Positions 1 through 41,614 of a stretch of DNA of 64,000 nucleotides are shown here, one piece after another (the stretch's first letter is position 1; every line of letters begins with the position of its first letter). The position numbers were made by a program, and so were the translations under genes. Under the pieces are notes generated by a model. The model searched no databases and was not told the DNA's origin. It was given only the letters and a program-made list of their open reading frames with translations. This DNA is from Angiostrongylus vasorum (lineage: Eukaryota > Nematoda > Chromadorea > Rhabditida > Metastrongylidae), in NCBI GenBank assembly GCA_018806985.1, contig JADANN010000467.1, positions 248,001 through 312,000 on the forward strand, given 5' to 3'.

Positions 1-202
1 CTGCTTTTGTTCATTGGAACGTGCATAATTGTGTTGTACTACAATGTTCGAGCACTTATCGCACAGTCAATAGTGCAAAAGTGGCAAGAATTGCATACGT
101 CATTTTTCTTACTTGTCAGGTTTCGTGGGTATGTCCCTAACCGCCTTTCCGCTTTTTCATCAACTACTTCGTCAAAAATGACTGGAAAATTACCGACTTC
201 AG

Positions 203-29432
<29,230 letters not shown>

Positions 29433-29461
29433 GTGAATCATGAAATGATGTGAATTGAAAT

Positions 29462-29467
29462 AATAAA
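29462..29467 (+). terminator. Polyadenylation signal of PFAS
   Basis: A canonical AATAAA lies 30 nt after the PFAS stop codon. This implies a very short 3' UTR, which is common in nematodes. Confidence 0.7.
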
Positions 29468-29561
29468 TGTATTTCCGGCTGTTTCCTTTGCATATTTCTA
29501 TCTCCTCTGGTTGCCTGTCAATATGCCGATATCTATTGACAGCTTATGGCATTATGGCACC

Positions 29562-29907
29562 GCCCAACGGTCTACCGCCTCATCGTGACTGGGAGGTTTT
29601 TCTGGGTGTCGGATTGTCCCAACCTGAGGAGTCCGACGTTTCCATCAGGAAGCCTAGCTAAGAGTAAACCAATACCAGGGCTCACCATCGTCCTGGTATC
29701 AAAGTCGCATGGAGACAAATCTCCCTCCGATCCACAAGGGCTGCTACTGCTTGTGATGATGAAGGCCTGGGGCAGACTTTGGCAAGGGTGACCTCGGGAT
29801 TCCAGGGAACCAAAATGGCTTATACAAGCAAATCTCCCGAAAAATGAAGGTTATGACGGGGCTCGCACAACCAGTGAGGATAGGTCATTTAAGTGTCAAG
29901 TGTCAAA
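29562..29907 (+). repeat. Repeat family D copy downstream of PFAS
   Basis: The blocks CATCGTGACTGGGAGG, GGTGTCGGATTGTCCC, TTCCATCAGGAAGCC, TGGGGCAGACTTTGGC and the end AAGTGTCAAGTGTCAAAG match family D. It begins about 100 bp after the PFAS poly(A) signal. Confidence 0.8.
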
Positions 29908-30100
29908 GCTTACGGCGTTCATTGCTCATTGAACCCGTTATGCACTAGCTGCCATTATCTCTGTTTACCTTACTTAGCTACCTCACTAAGCTTTAATACT
30001 TCGTTAAACATAAGAAGAACCAACTAATATACACAGATACTGTACGTCGTACACAATGTCGGAGTAGTTCTTATAATCATGATGATGTAGAAATAATAAC

Positions 30101-30126
30101 TATAATAATAATAATAATAATAATAA
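30101..30126. repeat. (TAA)n microsatellite
   Basis: An uninterrupted TAA trinucleotide run of about 26 bp directly upstream of a family C element. Confidence 0.9.
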
Positions 30127-30161
30127 CATGTTAACAAGTAATAATAACGGCATGATGTATC

Positions 30162-30435
30162 ACTTTTCACTTACTGCCCATTATTTTTTCATTGCAGAGT
30201 ATAATGAGAAATAAAACCACAAATATACGGAGATATCTGCAAAACTCAGACCCCAGTCCAGATCCGAACCCTCGACTATCCTTTCCTGGAGCTCACGTGT
30301 TACCCATTGCACCAGTGAGCCCTTTGCTCTGCCTTTCTCTCACCCAGTTTCTTACCCTAATGTTGCCATCAGCAATCATTCTTCAACGGGAATGATTCGT
30401 GGAGCACAAATCGGCGTTGGACCCAGTTAAGGTGA
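30162..30435 (-). repeat. SINE-like family C copy, first of a tandem pair
   Basis: It contains CACTTACTGCCCATTATTTT, GGAGATATCTGCAAAACTC, CAGATCCGAACCCTCG (inverted B box) and GTTACCCATTGCACCAGTG, and ends near GGCGTTGGACCCAGTTAAG. On the minus strand the head GGCTCACTGGTGCAATGGG resembles a tRNA 5' half. Confidence 0.8.
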
Positions 30436-30462
30436 GGATGCGGTCGAAATCCCAATGTATAG

Positions 30463-30735
30463 CTTTTTATTTACTGCCCACTATTTTTTCATGGCAGGGT
30501 ATTATGCGAAACACAACCACAAGGATACTGACATATGGGCGAAACTTGGGACATCAAATAGGCTTAACACCCTTTCTGGAGTCTCACATTCTATTCACCG
30601 CACTAAACAAGGCCCTTGTCTACGTTTCTCTCGGGCAGTTTTTTATCCTAATGGTGCCGTCAGTCATACTCGTCAACGGAAAATGATCTGTGGAGCACAA
30701 GTCGGCATTGAACTCTCTTAAGCTGAAGATGTTAG
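30463..30735 (-). repeat. SINE-like family C copy, second of a tandem pair
   Basis: It repeats the block order of the copy at 30162-30435 (TTTACTGCCCACTATTTTTT, CATATGGGCGAAACTTGGG, GGAGCACAAGTCGGCATTG) with more substitutions, and the B-box region is altered. It has the same orientation, about 30 bp away. Confidence 0.75.
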
Positions 30736-30794
30736 CTTGGCTGAAAAGAATGGCTGACAGAAAGGCAAAGCAAGGATCCCGGTAGTGCTGTGAG

Positions 30795-30870
30795 TAATAC
30801 GTGAGCTCTCGGGAAGGGTTACCTCGGGTTCGAATCTCAGCTCTGAGTTTTCCTCATATCTCAGCATTAT
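30795..30870 (+). repeat. SINE-like family C head fragment, inverted
   Basis: It contains CTCGGGTTCGAATCTCAGC (B-box-like) and TTTCCTCATATCTCAGC, the complement of the family C blocks. It lies 60 bp after the tandem pair and points the other way. Confidence 0.6.
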
Positions 30871-30879
30871 TGTTGTTAT

Positions 30880-32000
30880 TCGTGCACTATTTTTGAATCA
30901 AATTACCAAATACACAAGTGGAAAGAATATGACATTCGATGACTTTCAGCATTATTTGTTGAATAGTGATTGTATTTTAGAACACATGTCCATCCACATT
31001 ATGAAGACAAAGGTAACTGGTTTTCGGCTAGCAGAATCTACGGTAACCTTTTAAGGATGAGTGAAACTGAAACAACATCAGCAAGCTAGGGCACAAAAAC
31101 CAGACATACCAAAGAAACTGGGGGAGAAATATTCTCACCAATGACCCAAATGTGCTAAAAGTGTTACCCTAGATCTTACTCCTTTATTGCAGATGTGTTG
31201 GTCCAGAAGCTGAACTAGAATTTGAAAGTTTCTCGTTTTTACCAAACAATCATCAACACGCCATTACTTAAGCATCTTTACTTCTTTCGTACGGAAGCAC
31301 TTACCAATCAAAAAGGATCGCAAAAGCTCGCTTTTATAACTTCACTGGACCCAGGAACCCATAAATCTTTGTGCATGTAGGGCCCAATATTGTAACACAT
31401 CAATAAAAGTGTGTTGATCGCATATTTCTCCCATTTTCATTAATACAGTTGGAAAAATTGCCGAATTTCTGAACAGTCCAACGACAGTCAGACATTTTGT
31501 ACCGAATATCTTAACATTGCGACTTAACAGAACAATCGCGTCGACCATAAGCAATACATCACAGCAGAGACGGTGGCTTGAACAAAGGCTACCAAGGAAG
31601 CTATGATGAGATAGACGTACTGAGGAAATTTGTTCCAGAATTTAATTGCGCAGACAATTCTGCTCGACGTTCCGAGAAAAGTTGTCTGAATCCTTCACAA
31701 TAAAGAACATAATTAAGCAACTCGTTTTTCATGCTATCAGTTTTAAAAGTAGTAGCAACCTAATTTTCTAAACTATGAATCCCTCACAAACAAAGTTTTT
31801 ATACCCACAAATCACTCCAAAAAATGTAAGCGAAGACAGAAAGAAAAGATGAGTGGTGCTAGAATATCAATTAGTACTGGTGATCAAATAGTGATAATTC
31901 AGTGGATAAATCCAGAACGAGAAAATAAAGAACTCCCTTTAAAAAACAATTATACGTGAGCAAGATGAAACCTAAGTGGTAAAGAAGCGTTTAAAAGCTA
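30880..32000. other. Convergent intergenic stretch between PFAS and LRRC59
   Basis: No gene or known repeat was recognised between the family C cluster and the LRRC59 stop codon. I could not place a convincing LRRC59 poly(A) signal. Confidence 0.5.
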
Positions 32001-32003
32001 GAA

Positions 32004-35000
32004 TCAATAGCCTTTGCTAAACCATAATTTGACCAGACGTTAACAAAAACCTCTGCACGATGGTAAATCCTTTGTAATGTTTCTGAAAAGAAAAAAATAG
32101 AACAGAAGCAATCAACCTTTAAACCAGTCCGAACGCCCGCCTAGAAAGAAGAGACCACTAGAAAACTACTTACCCGATACTAACTGGAAAAGGTCCTTTG
32201 CAATCTCCCACAGTACTGCAAATGTAACCTCGATGGTTTCCATTGCATTGGCTAACCACTCGCTTCCATCAGAATCCCACCATTGGATCAGAGCCGCACG
32301 CTGTCAGAAACAAATTTGAGAACGAAAAATGACTAGGGCAGTTAGAAGGACGATCACCAACAGGTACCTGAGCTTCCAAAAATCGAACAGCTCTCAAGAA
32401 CGTGCCAACGACGAATGTATGCGTTGTGTGGTAGAAACTGAACACTGGCCGTGGAGTAATATCTTTTTAAATACTTCGTAGTAAAACCATTCAGAGGAAA
32501 TCCACGGCTACTTCAATTGTCTATCTAATTTTCTAAGAATTTTGTACTGAAACAAGATAACTCTGTGTTGCCGTCTAAAAAACAGGATATAGTTTACGCT
32601 GATAAACCACGGTTTTACTATTTTCTCTCCCAGATTAAAGCATATAAAGTTGATCAAACAGAACTGCCTCCGATCAAAAAATTGATGAAAACTATCCGAC
32701 GAAAAAATGAATTATTGATATGGCTGGATCGACTCAACGTATTCTTCAACCTAAAGGTCGCGATTAACCATAAGGGATATCGAAGAATATGGAACGGTAG
32801 CTAAATGCCGACAAAAATCCTCTCAGTTTTGAAAGTCTTCTGAAAACACAAGGGTGCGAGTAGCAGAGTGGTAACGGTCGGTACCTTTCACATGAGCACG
32901 GTGCTGGTTCGACCTCGTACCGGTCTCAGCAAGCTTCCCATGCCTCCTGGGTTACGAAATTGGTAGCAGATTTGTCTGAGAAAAGTTCACTTGCTGCAAT
33001 CCATATGAAGACGCTCTAGCCTGACTATCTCAGTACCCCAAGAAAAATCGACTCGACCAAGTTTCAGCAATATCCATGAAGATAATGAAGATCGTCAAGC
33101 GGCAGCTGAACCCACATGAAGAAAGTTCGAAGACTTTCGTGGATGGTGGATGTAAGGAAACGAAGCGAATGCAAGGAGTGTGGGATCCGCACAGCATATA
33201 TGAAGACAGGTCGCAAAAAATAAAAAATTAAATAAAAAATTTCTCAAGATACAAATGAAGATGGCCATGCTATTATTATTCATCGTCAAATATTTCAAAG
33301 GAAGAACCATCTAGAAATGACCAACCTTTCGCATGTTCGGAGTTTTCAACCGCTTCTGAACTTATTTCATGCTACATAGAGAAGGAAAAAGCTACCTGTC
33401 AACTGCAGAACCGATATCAGATTTGACGAATTCACGGTGGAATTCTCTCCACTTCTTCTGTAAATCCAAAGCTGATAACTGTAAGGTGTCTGTATAGGCT
33501 TTCCGAATATTGATGAAGAACTGAGGTGAAGGACTCTTGAACTCAGACAGGCTTGTCAAATCAGCACAGAGGGCCTGAAAGTTAGGAGTTATGAAATAAA
33601 TCACTGTTGCAAACAAATACAGCGAGCAAATATTGTTCCGCCTATTACAACAATGACCTGTTATACTACTTTTTAGTGATGACTTATCGCCAGATTCTCC
33701 TCCTACATGAAATGCAACGCAGCAGTTCAGTTTGTCTTTTACCAACATCCTCTTATACCACCCAATCCGGCTGCAGCACTTTCATAAGCGTTCATATGCA
33801 AACTATCTATTTGAGGTTCTTGGACTATCTCGTTGACTAAACCATATTATTCTTAAGCAAACAACGCAGCCAATTTAGTATCCCAGAATCAAATAAACGA
33901 ATTATACAACGAAATCACTAATAGGTTTGAACACATACCTTGTGTTGCTGTTTAGTATTTACAGAACTCGAACAGCTGAACAAGATTCCAACAGTAACGG
34001 CCATCAACCCAATTGCGATAAATGCCAAACAGAGCTTTATTAAAAGCCGTGTAACTGGAAAATGTTTATGGACTAGGGGTGTTTGGCGTTTTGTCAACGA
34101 AAACCAATGAATTATGATCGTAAGCTGTGAAAAAAAGACATACTTCTCGAAAATAAACCACGGTTTGGCTTAGATGGTCTCGGAACTTCTTTTTCCTTTT
34201 TCGGTTCGTTCGTTTGCGTAAATGTCGCTTTAGCGCTTGTATGCAGTAGACCTGGGACAAGAAGAGAATCCACCACAAAGTAAAGTCAAGAAGAGACTTA
34301 TAGAGTGAACACATGCAAACAAAGATAACTTAAAGGTGTAAAGTTGATAAAGTTGATATTTCAATCGAATTACAAGAAGAATGCAATTTTCTGTATGGGT
34401 AGTACAAGTATAAACTCCCATTTGTATGTTCCAGCCTAAATCATTTAAATTTCCGGAAAATTAATACAGATTCAAATCTTACCTTGAAACACGCATATTT
34501 CAACTCACACCAAACATCAAATGGAACAACATTCGTTAGAACTTTGAAATTCCACGCCAAAGGAATTTATTCACTTCAATACAACAATGTTCTACGCTTC
34601 TCGCACTGGTCAATTCTCTATGAGCAGTTTTGGCAGCGAGTTGCTTGCGGAGATTTTTTAACAAAGAATTGCGGCAAGGTCCGAAAAGTGAGCTACTTCA
34701 AAAGAAAGCCGAGTACGCTGGACGATGCACATTGGAAAAGCACGGTTTCCTTATCAATCAAGCTTGTTGACCCCGACGTCTGTTGCGCAACAATTGGTCC
34801 CTTTCGATTGAACACCATCCTAACAAAATCTTCCGTTTAAACTTTTTTTTACAGAATACCAAAAGTTATTTGGACGACTCTATCTGCCAACCACCAAATG
34901 AACATGACAAATATTTGGCTTCGAGAAGTTTCGACGCCTCAATCAGTGCGGAAGATATCGTAAAGACTCCGCTTTTCGTCACCGTAATAGTGCGATCACA

Positions 35001-37837
35001 TCGCCGGTCTCTTCGTTCTGTAAAAAATGGAGAACAGACTTCATGACGATGACCTCATTGCTCTTCGTTAGAATTTATGTGGCGCTCATTGACCAACCAT
35101 TCTAACTTTCCATTTCGCTCTAGGTGTTTTAAAACTGTTCTTTAACTTACATCTTCTTCATCTGCAGGTCATGGAATTCTTTTTTGCGAATCTTTTTCAA
35201 TTAAAGCCGTCAACTAATGATCGACCCTAATTACGGAACTTCCACAACCCTCCTCTCTTTTACAGCTCTCATCATCACCACGAAATATTTACATCTTCCT
35301 TATCTTAGGATTTTCAACAGTCTCCGGCCAAATGAAAGCTTCACATTATGAGCCGCCTCCATGACTATTACGTTTAGGTCCCAATTCGTGCAAAGAACTG
35401 TTCGGATCTCCTTCTCCCATTTTTATTGCAACAGACTAAGTTTGACTTACAAAAGAAAAACACGTAGGGTAAAATTTGCGGTTTAGAATGATATGTAATA
35501 TGAAAATGAACGCACAAATCCTCAAAATATGAGAGAAAACTTAAAAGAAGACCTGCGATTATTCTCGAACAATGATTATCGTAGGTAATCACTACTCGAC
35601 TGTCATTGAACCTCCCCTTTATCCACAGCATCTTAATTATGCAAATAGGGTTAACTGCAATTCATTTCATGACCTTTCTTACAGCTCATGCTAAGTAATT
35701 AAATTCCTATTCAGATGATTCATCAGCCTAGTGGGAAAGATTGTCTTTTAGACAAAAAATGCGCCTTTCTCAGGAGGATTAATGGGACCATTTTTAGATT
35801 ATCTGAATTCTTTTAGCGAAAGAAGGCTTAGACGTCATGCAATTTTTTTTCTAAAAAATTTTTTTTCTAAAAATTAACATGGCGGGGTACACATTTTATA
35901 CTTATCAAAAACAACACATTAGCACATGAAATAACGCCTATTATGGACCGACCACACTTACCATTATGTTTAACCGGCACATGAACATCTTTTTTGCTGT
36001 GTTTCTTCCGATTCCTGTGATTAGGCTCCTTCGTTTCTCCCTTGACTTCGTGAATCTTTTCGATTACCTTCTGCTGCTGTATCATCTAAAATAAAAAATC
36101 CTGAATTAAATGGCTTGTTAGATATAGCATACTATCTATACTATGTCACCTCCCAACGCCTCATCGTGGTGGGGAAGTGTTCCTGGGTGTCGGGCTACGA
36201 TGTACAGTGGAGGAATTCATCCTTCTGGCAGGGTCTCCCAAGTTGTGGTGGTGGTGACCTGAGGAAGGCTTTGGCTATGCTCACCTTAGGAGTCCAGGAA
36301 ACCACACTAGCTAAACCAGTGAAACTCCAGGATCACTAAGGTAAGGAGCAAGACCACGTGGGATCTCTGGACGTCCACTGCACTAATGCTTTAGCATTCT
36401 CTGTCTGGTTATGAGAGTTTTTGCCTGGGTAGATTGCGGTAACTTTCTAGGCTCCCAGGAAGGAAAAATCCGCCGAAACGTCAGCTTGTTAGTGAGTAAT
36501 GAATAAAACAATTCGTGGTTGCTAAACAAGAATATAAAGAATTCTTCATTCACAGAAATCCTGCGCATAAAAAAGAACATTAGTAAGACCAAATTCCTTA
36601 AGTACTTAAGAAGGAGTACTAACATCCTACTTTACGGCTATTTCGAATAGAAAACACTTTTTACCTCACTGTGGTGAACTTTCGACAATACTCTCATATA
36701 AGAAACCACATTCGCTGCTGCTTGTCGGCACTCTTTTTCATTACCACAATTACCGGCCGCCTGCAAAGGATGAAGGAATGGGTGGAACATTACGCAGAAG
36801 GGAAATACATACAAAACCAGTTACTTTTAGTAATTCTGGATTGAGAGGATTTTTCTTCAAATCGAGCCACCGGAGAGAGCACAGATTAGCAAACGAAAGT
36901 GGAAGCTCCTAGAAATCTTGTCATGAAAATATACGGGAAGTACAGGAGATATTTAGGATTCAAACGCTGTAACCCAGAATTCAGTTATTCTGCCGCAGTT
37001 GATAGCAACAAGCATAAGATATCCCCTCAATATTTCCAAGAGAATTTAAAACAATACAAAGCAGATAACCATTTTATAGATTGAAAACCCGAGTAGTGAA
37101 TTCCTGGACTCTAAGATTCTATAGCTTCTTAATCATATAGCACTTGAGTGAACCGACTCGCCTCTATCTCATTATTGTAGAGATCAAAATGTTCTAGATG
37201 GACAAGAGCTCCAATATTATCAGGAAGATGTCCAAGTAAATTATTACCCAGTTCAAGCCTTACGAGACGTGTCATTGTGCAAATTGATGGTGGAAGAGCT
37301 ACAATTCTGTTCGATCCTAGATCGACATGAGTCAAACGAGGGACCTAAAAGAAGCAGGAAACGAATATACCATATCGTAGATCGGTTATACTACAAAAGG
37401 ATAAAAGAATAAAGCTCTTGGCGCTGATCAATCCCTGAGGAATGCGCCATGCAGTCGACTTCACTAAGCAGCGATGGAGGTGATTGAACGCATATCTGGC
37501 CTTTACAATGAATGACGGTGGCCTACCGATGTGACCTCAGTCTTGCTATCCTCCCTGACAAGTCTGGTATCAATTTGCCGACCGCAGATGGATGGAAGAT
37601 TTAGTGAGCCTCGGGCGCAGAGATCGACCTCATGTGTATTTCAGGGCGCCTCGGACCACTGCGCAACACGCGCTATGCGACTAGTTTAAGGTAATCATAT
37701 ACGCAATTTGAACTAGATAAGAACTAAGGAAGAACCTGTGGTAAAGCCTTTGGAACTGCTGTAAGACCACGAGCTGATAAGTCTATTTCATTGTCGTCGG
37801 CAAGATCTTTCAACTCTTTCAGTGAAAGTTCTAACAT
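32004..37837 (-). CDS. LRRC59: LRRC59-like ER leucine-rich-repeat membrane protein, 11 exons
   Basis: Minus-strand exons in order: 37837-37736, 37344-37162, 36908-36825, 36760-36665, 36085-35962, 34251-34144, 34054-33939, 33574-33396, 32437-32368, 32300-32174, 32083-32004. Phases agree throughout; the product is 422 aa. Residues 1-123 hold four to five LRRs (LTHVDLGSNRIVALPPSI, LVRLELGNNLLGHLP, LEHFDLYNNEIEELP, LRWLDLKKNPLNPELL). A GNCGNEKEC motif follows, matching the GDCxDEKQC of vertebrate LRRC59. Next is a Lys/Glu-rich linker, then one membrane span in exon 7 (LCLAFIAIGLMAVTVGILF). In vertebrates LRRC59 sits in the ER membrane with the LRRs facing the cytosol, linked to ribosome and nuclear import functions. 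About 150 residues follow the span here, far more than in vertebrates. Intron 2 is GC-AG. Confidence 0.92.
32852..33230 (+). repeat. SINE-like family B copy in LRRC59 intron 8
   Basis: The head is GTGCGAGTAGCAGAGTGGTA (A box) with TGCTGGTTCGACCTCG (B box). The core is GTTACGAAATTGGTAGCAGA and TTTGTCTGAGAAAAG. The tail is GTCAAGCGGCAGCTGAACC and GGGATCCGCACAGCATA, with an A-rich end. This is the clearest reference copy of the family. Confidence 0.85.
36150..36345 (+). repeat. Repeat family D copy, internally deleted
   Basis: The 5' part (CAACGCCTCATCGTGGTGG, TTCCTGGGTGTCGGGC, CTGGCAGGGTCTCCC) and the 3' part (GGAAGGCTTTGGCTATGC, GGAGTCCAGGAAACCAC) are present. The middle and the final AAGT tail are missing. 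It lies in LRRC59 intron 4. Confidence 0.7.
37411..37674 (-). repeat. SINE-like family A copy in LRRC59 intron 1
   Basis: Full-length minus-strand copy. The tail is AAAGCTCTTGGCGCTGATC, the core CTCCCTGACAAGTCTGG, and the head ACCACTGCGCAACACGCGC. It has the same orientation as its host gene. Confidence 0.85.
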
Positions 37838-37847
37838 CTAAATGTGG
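37838..37847 (-). promoter_or_regulatory. Splice acceptor directly before the LRRC59 ATG
   Basis: On the minus strand CCACATTTAG abuts the first ATG. With no upstream coding exon needed to match the family's N-terminus, this is most simply a spliced-leader trans-splice site, as is common in nematodes. A small upstream frame (MEFSHKSTGRVLPGF, minus 38942-38880) that ends near a GT donor could instead be an alternative first exon. Confidence 0.45.
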
Positions 37848-38766
37848 AAGTAATACTTATCAAGAATCTCTCACACAATGGAATTACAAAAAAACTGAGT
37901 ACAAATTATGGTTGCACACCAACACTACAAATACCGTAACTTTCTAAAAACCTTTATAAGACTACGAACACGAACATTTCATGACGTCTTAACGAAACAA
38001 AACATAAGAAAAAAGTAAACTGAGAGGTTACAAACCAGAAAGCAATACGAGACATAAAAGTGTAGGATAACCCCACACCAACTTTAAAATATATAGTTAA
38101 CCAAAAAGGTCATATCGTGACTTTAGAAGGGTGTTACAGCACACGTAGCACAATTCCATCAAGGTCGCTCTCTTCAAATCTCTTGTTTTCCATGAAAAAC
38201 TATGTGTTCTTCTTTCTTCTCAAACTGTTCATTCTAAAGGTTGCAGAAACCATAAAAGTTTACTTCGAATGGAAATTCGTACGAAGAGGATGGAGCAGAC
38301 GTGAATATACAAAACACTCTTCAGCATAGATCCTTATTGCTGCGCCAACAATCGGATTTGCTGAGGTGCAGCACCACAAAGTCCTGTAGATCGGACATTA
38401 TGAAAGTATCAAGGAGGGCATCACCACTCATGTCTGTGGTGAGAAATGACTGGTCCGCAATGATATAAGCGAAATAGTGACTGCTGTAACCTTTTACGAA
38501 AAAAAACGAGTACTTGAAATATGGCAACCTTCATTTCACTTGCACAAAAGGGGCATAATTAATAGAACGGCTCTCTCTTTCTTAACTAAATGGGCAAAAG
38601 CTACTTTTCAAACAAAGAAAGAATTCAAAAGACCGACTTTCTATAAACCTCAGCATAAACAATCGATATAATTATTTATATATTCTTATAAACTGATCTT
38701 GTGTCCCACTCGTAACAGCACGGGTCTGAGGAAGGCGAAATTGCTGAAACATCAGCCATCGACCAT

Positions 38767-38790
38767 CAACAACAACAACAACAACAACAA
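38767..38790. repeat. (CAA)8 microsatellite
   Basis: A perfect CAA run next to a GAAGGCGAAATTGCTGAAAC block (recurrent motif, see findings). Confidence 0.9.
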
Positions 38791-39663
38791 CGACAACTTA
38801 TACCAACCTCGCATCAGCTCAACAAGACCAAGTTCATAAGAACATATAAATAAAAGGAGAAAACTAACATTTACTACATCAAAGAAGCATAAGCGGAAAC
38901 CTGGAAGGACTCGCCCTGTAGATTTGTGCGAAAACTCCATCTTACGGGACACAAAGCTTAGTCATACAGCCTGTTGCATAGAATGGAATTCTAAAAGCCA
39001 AACACCTCAAAAAACAAGGATAAGCTCTATACACAGTGGTACGGCAGTGTTTACCTTACACTGTCGTTATGGCTTGATAATAGACTTGTTCTCTTCACTG
39101 GTTTAGGCTAAAGGTTGCTCATGAGAGGTTCACCAGGTCCCGCCAAGAACTAGAAATGCGTTGATATGCAACTTAGTTCTTGGACGTGCAAGCCGGATAG
39201 AATGCGCATCACAAGCAAGCACACTCAAGCACGTATCCATGAATAAAATTGCAGAAGCATAAAGGTACATATATACTATATGTTTATACATTATATATGT
39301 GGAAATATCAGCCTCTGCAGGTCAGCCCGTTTGCGCAACTTCCACCAACAACCAGGCTCAATTTACTTAGGACCTGATCCCATCAGAAACAGAGGAACCT
39401 AAATGTCTATTGGGCTTAGCTATCGTCCAAATGCAGACAGATTAAAGGGCAACACAGTTATTAGCATAACTGGAGCCATTCGGCAAGTGAAATAAGGCAT
39501 TTCAAAACTTGTTCCTTAACAGCCGCTTATGAAATTGTGTTCCATGTGTATTGCGCTGACTCACGCTCCATTATTACTTGGTGAGCACCTGTCATGGAAT
39601 TTATTGCTGCTGACTAGACAAATTTTAGTGACTAAACCAACCAAGACAAATAAAGATAAAGGA

Positions 39664-39930
39664 TAAAGCTTTCGGCGTCGATCAAACCCTAAGGGATGCG
39701 CCATGCATTCGACTTCATTGAGCAACGTTGAAGTTGACTGAATGCATATCTGGCCTTTACAATGACTCGCGGTGGCCTACAGATGTGTCGAGCCAGTGCT
39801 GCTATCCTCCCATACAAGTCTAGTACCAATTTACCGACCCCGGAGGGATGGAAAGCTTGGTAGGCCTGGGGCGCGGGAACCGATCCCATCTGTATTGCAG
39901 GGCACGTCCGACCACTGCGCTACACGTGTC
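39664..39930 (-). repeat. SINE-like family A copy
   Basis: Full-length minus-strand copy in the gene-poor interval: AAGCTTTCGGCGTCGATC, TATCTGGCCTTTACAATGAC, CCTCCCATACAAGTCTAG and a head ending ACCACTGCGCTACACGTG. Confidence 0.85.
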
Positions 39931-39939
39931 TACGCGACA

Positions 39940-41030
39940 AGTAAGCCAGCGAAAATCTACGGATTTTTTGTACTACCCTTCTTAGATGATTTATGTGCTA
40001 ATAGAAGATATCCGTAGAACAAGTTAATACCGGATAATGACTGAATGCAAAAGCAAAACAATCAATCACCTGAAGACAGACTTACGTGACGTCTGACTGT
40101 TAGCGAAGTCATTTTGCTTCTAACCCATAACTCCTCTGCGCTGGTCTGAAGATGCTGTAATCAATCTATCATTGAGTGCTACCAATGAGCAAATAGTGCG
40201 TTGTTGTAAAAGTCCGAAAAGAAAAAAGAAAGAGAAAAAAGAAAAGAAAATAAGGGATGAAAGAAGAAGAAAAGAGGGAAAGTGTTCCAAAACAAGCGTT
40301 TCATGACGAAGCCAATGAGGACAGATTATCGGTCGCCCAGTAGGACAGATACTAATGGAAAAAGGTGAGATCAGAATTCCCAACCCCTCAGAAATTGCGG
40401 CTACATGTCCTCGTTTTCCATTAACGACTGCAGGTCGGCAGAGAAAAAAACCGCCATTCAGAGAAACAGCGTGGAAATAGCTAGGTAACAGCGCATGGAA
40501 ACAACTGAAACCCAGAATGGAACCAAAATAGGGGTAGTCTTGCGCTGATTACGGCCAGAACGGGTTTCGTCACGTCGTGTGCAAAGGAAATATCACCCAG
40601 CTCTAGCTAGACGGTAAAGAAACTTGTGAAAACCGCGTCACCAATGGGATGAGTGAGGCTTGCAGTTCTTCTTCTATAGGCTTTTCACCACCCACATCGT
40701 ATTATGATGGAACTATTTAGTTGTACATGCCATAGAGGATGAAAAAAAAGTCTATGAGACTACTAGGAACAGACAATAAACGCGAAAAAATTAGAACAAA
40801 GTACAGGGCGAACTATGGACGGTGAAATAAGAGACCAACGAGTCGTGTACTACCAAATCCAGACTGGATGGTGTCATTATATCAAGTGCTCCTCAGTAGT
40901 ACTCGACGTCCCTATTCCGCAATCGAACACTTTGTGTGCAATGACACACAGTTGCACACCACTTTTGAACTTATGAGACCGTCCTGATTCATCGGAATGA
41001 CAGCCTATCAGTGGGAGTGGTCAGCGAATG
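39940..41030. other. Gene-poor stretch
   Basis: It holds a purine-rich run at about 40215-40290 (A/G-rich with few interruptions on the plus strand). No gene or named repeat was recognised. Confidence 0.5.
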
Positions 41031-41039
41031 ACTGCTGTT

Positions 41040-41331
41040 GATCACCTGCATCACCTGTCGTCCCGTCATAGTTCGTCGATTACCTTGAGCGGGAGTCATC
41101 GAATTCTCTATTTATCCCTGTCTCGTGCAAGAGTACCCCGGCAGATTCTGTTCCCTCTAGGGACTTGTTGTGCATCATATCTTCGTTCTAGTGTTCGAAA
41201 AAGAACTCTCACCATCGGCTCGATGGTCTTCCCGTTGTGCGTTTGACATCTCAAGTATCCTAGTCGCTGACGACTCCTGTCCATTAGCTGCCGTTCAGAC
41301 GCATTACGTGTCCTTTTTGTCCACAGCATGT
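41040..41331 (-). pseudogene. RTE-type LINE, 3' terminal coding fragment
   Basis: The minus frame reads VLFRTLERRYDAQQVPRG and LARDRDK, the ERYDxxxVPRxxxxHWxTLARDRDKW end of RTE proteins. Upstream it starts near NASERQLMDRSRQR. It is 5' truncated and has an in-frame stop after DRDK. Confidence 0.75.
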
Positions 41332-41614
41332 AAATTATTCATCCTTGTGATTTCATAGACTTCCTGACGGCGACCTAAGAGTAACTGTCGTACTAGTAGC
41401 AGCGATTTCTACTAAGACTTTGGATGACGTTAAAAAGGACTTATTCTTAATACGAATAGTCTTTGAGCTGGATAGTAAACTTCCGTTACGTCCCGTGTTT
41501 CGAAGTTCAGTGACGTCTGTCGAACTTTATAAATCTATGCGCCACTAAGTGTGACGCAATAGAATTCGGCAAGAGCTTAGAAGAAGCAGAATTCGAGCTG
41601 TTATTTCATTTTTA

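Noticed and set aside
38880..38942. Extra first coding exon of LRRC59 (MEFSHKSTGRVLPGF)
   Set aside because: The family's N-terminus is already matched by the exon starting at 37,837, which has an acceptor directly before its ATG. The upstream frame has no similarity to LRRC59.
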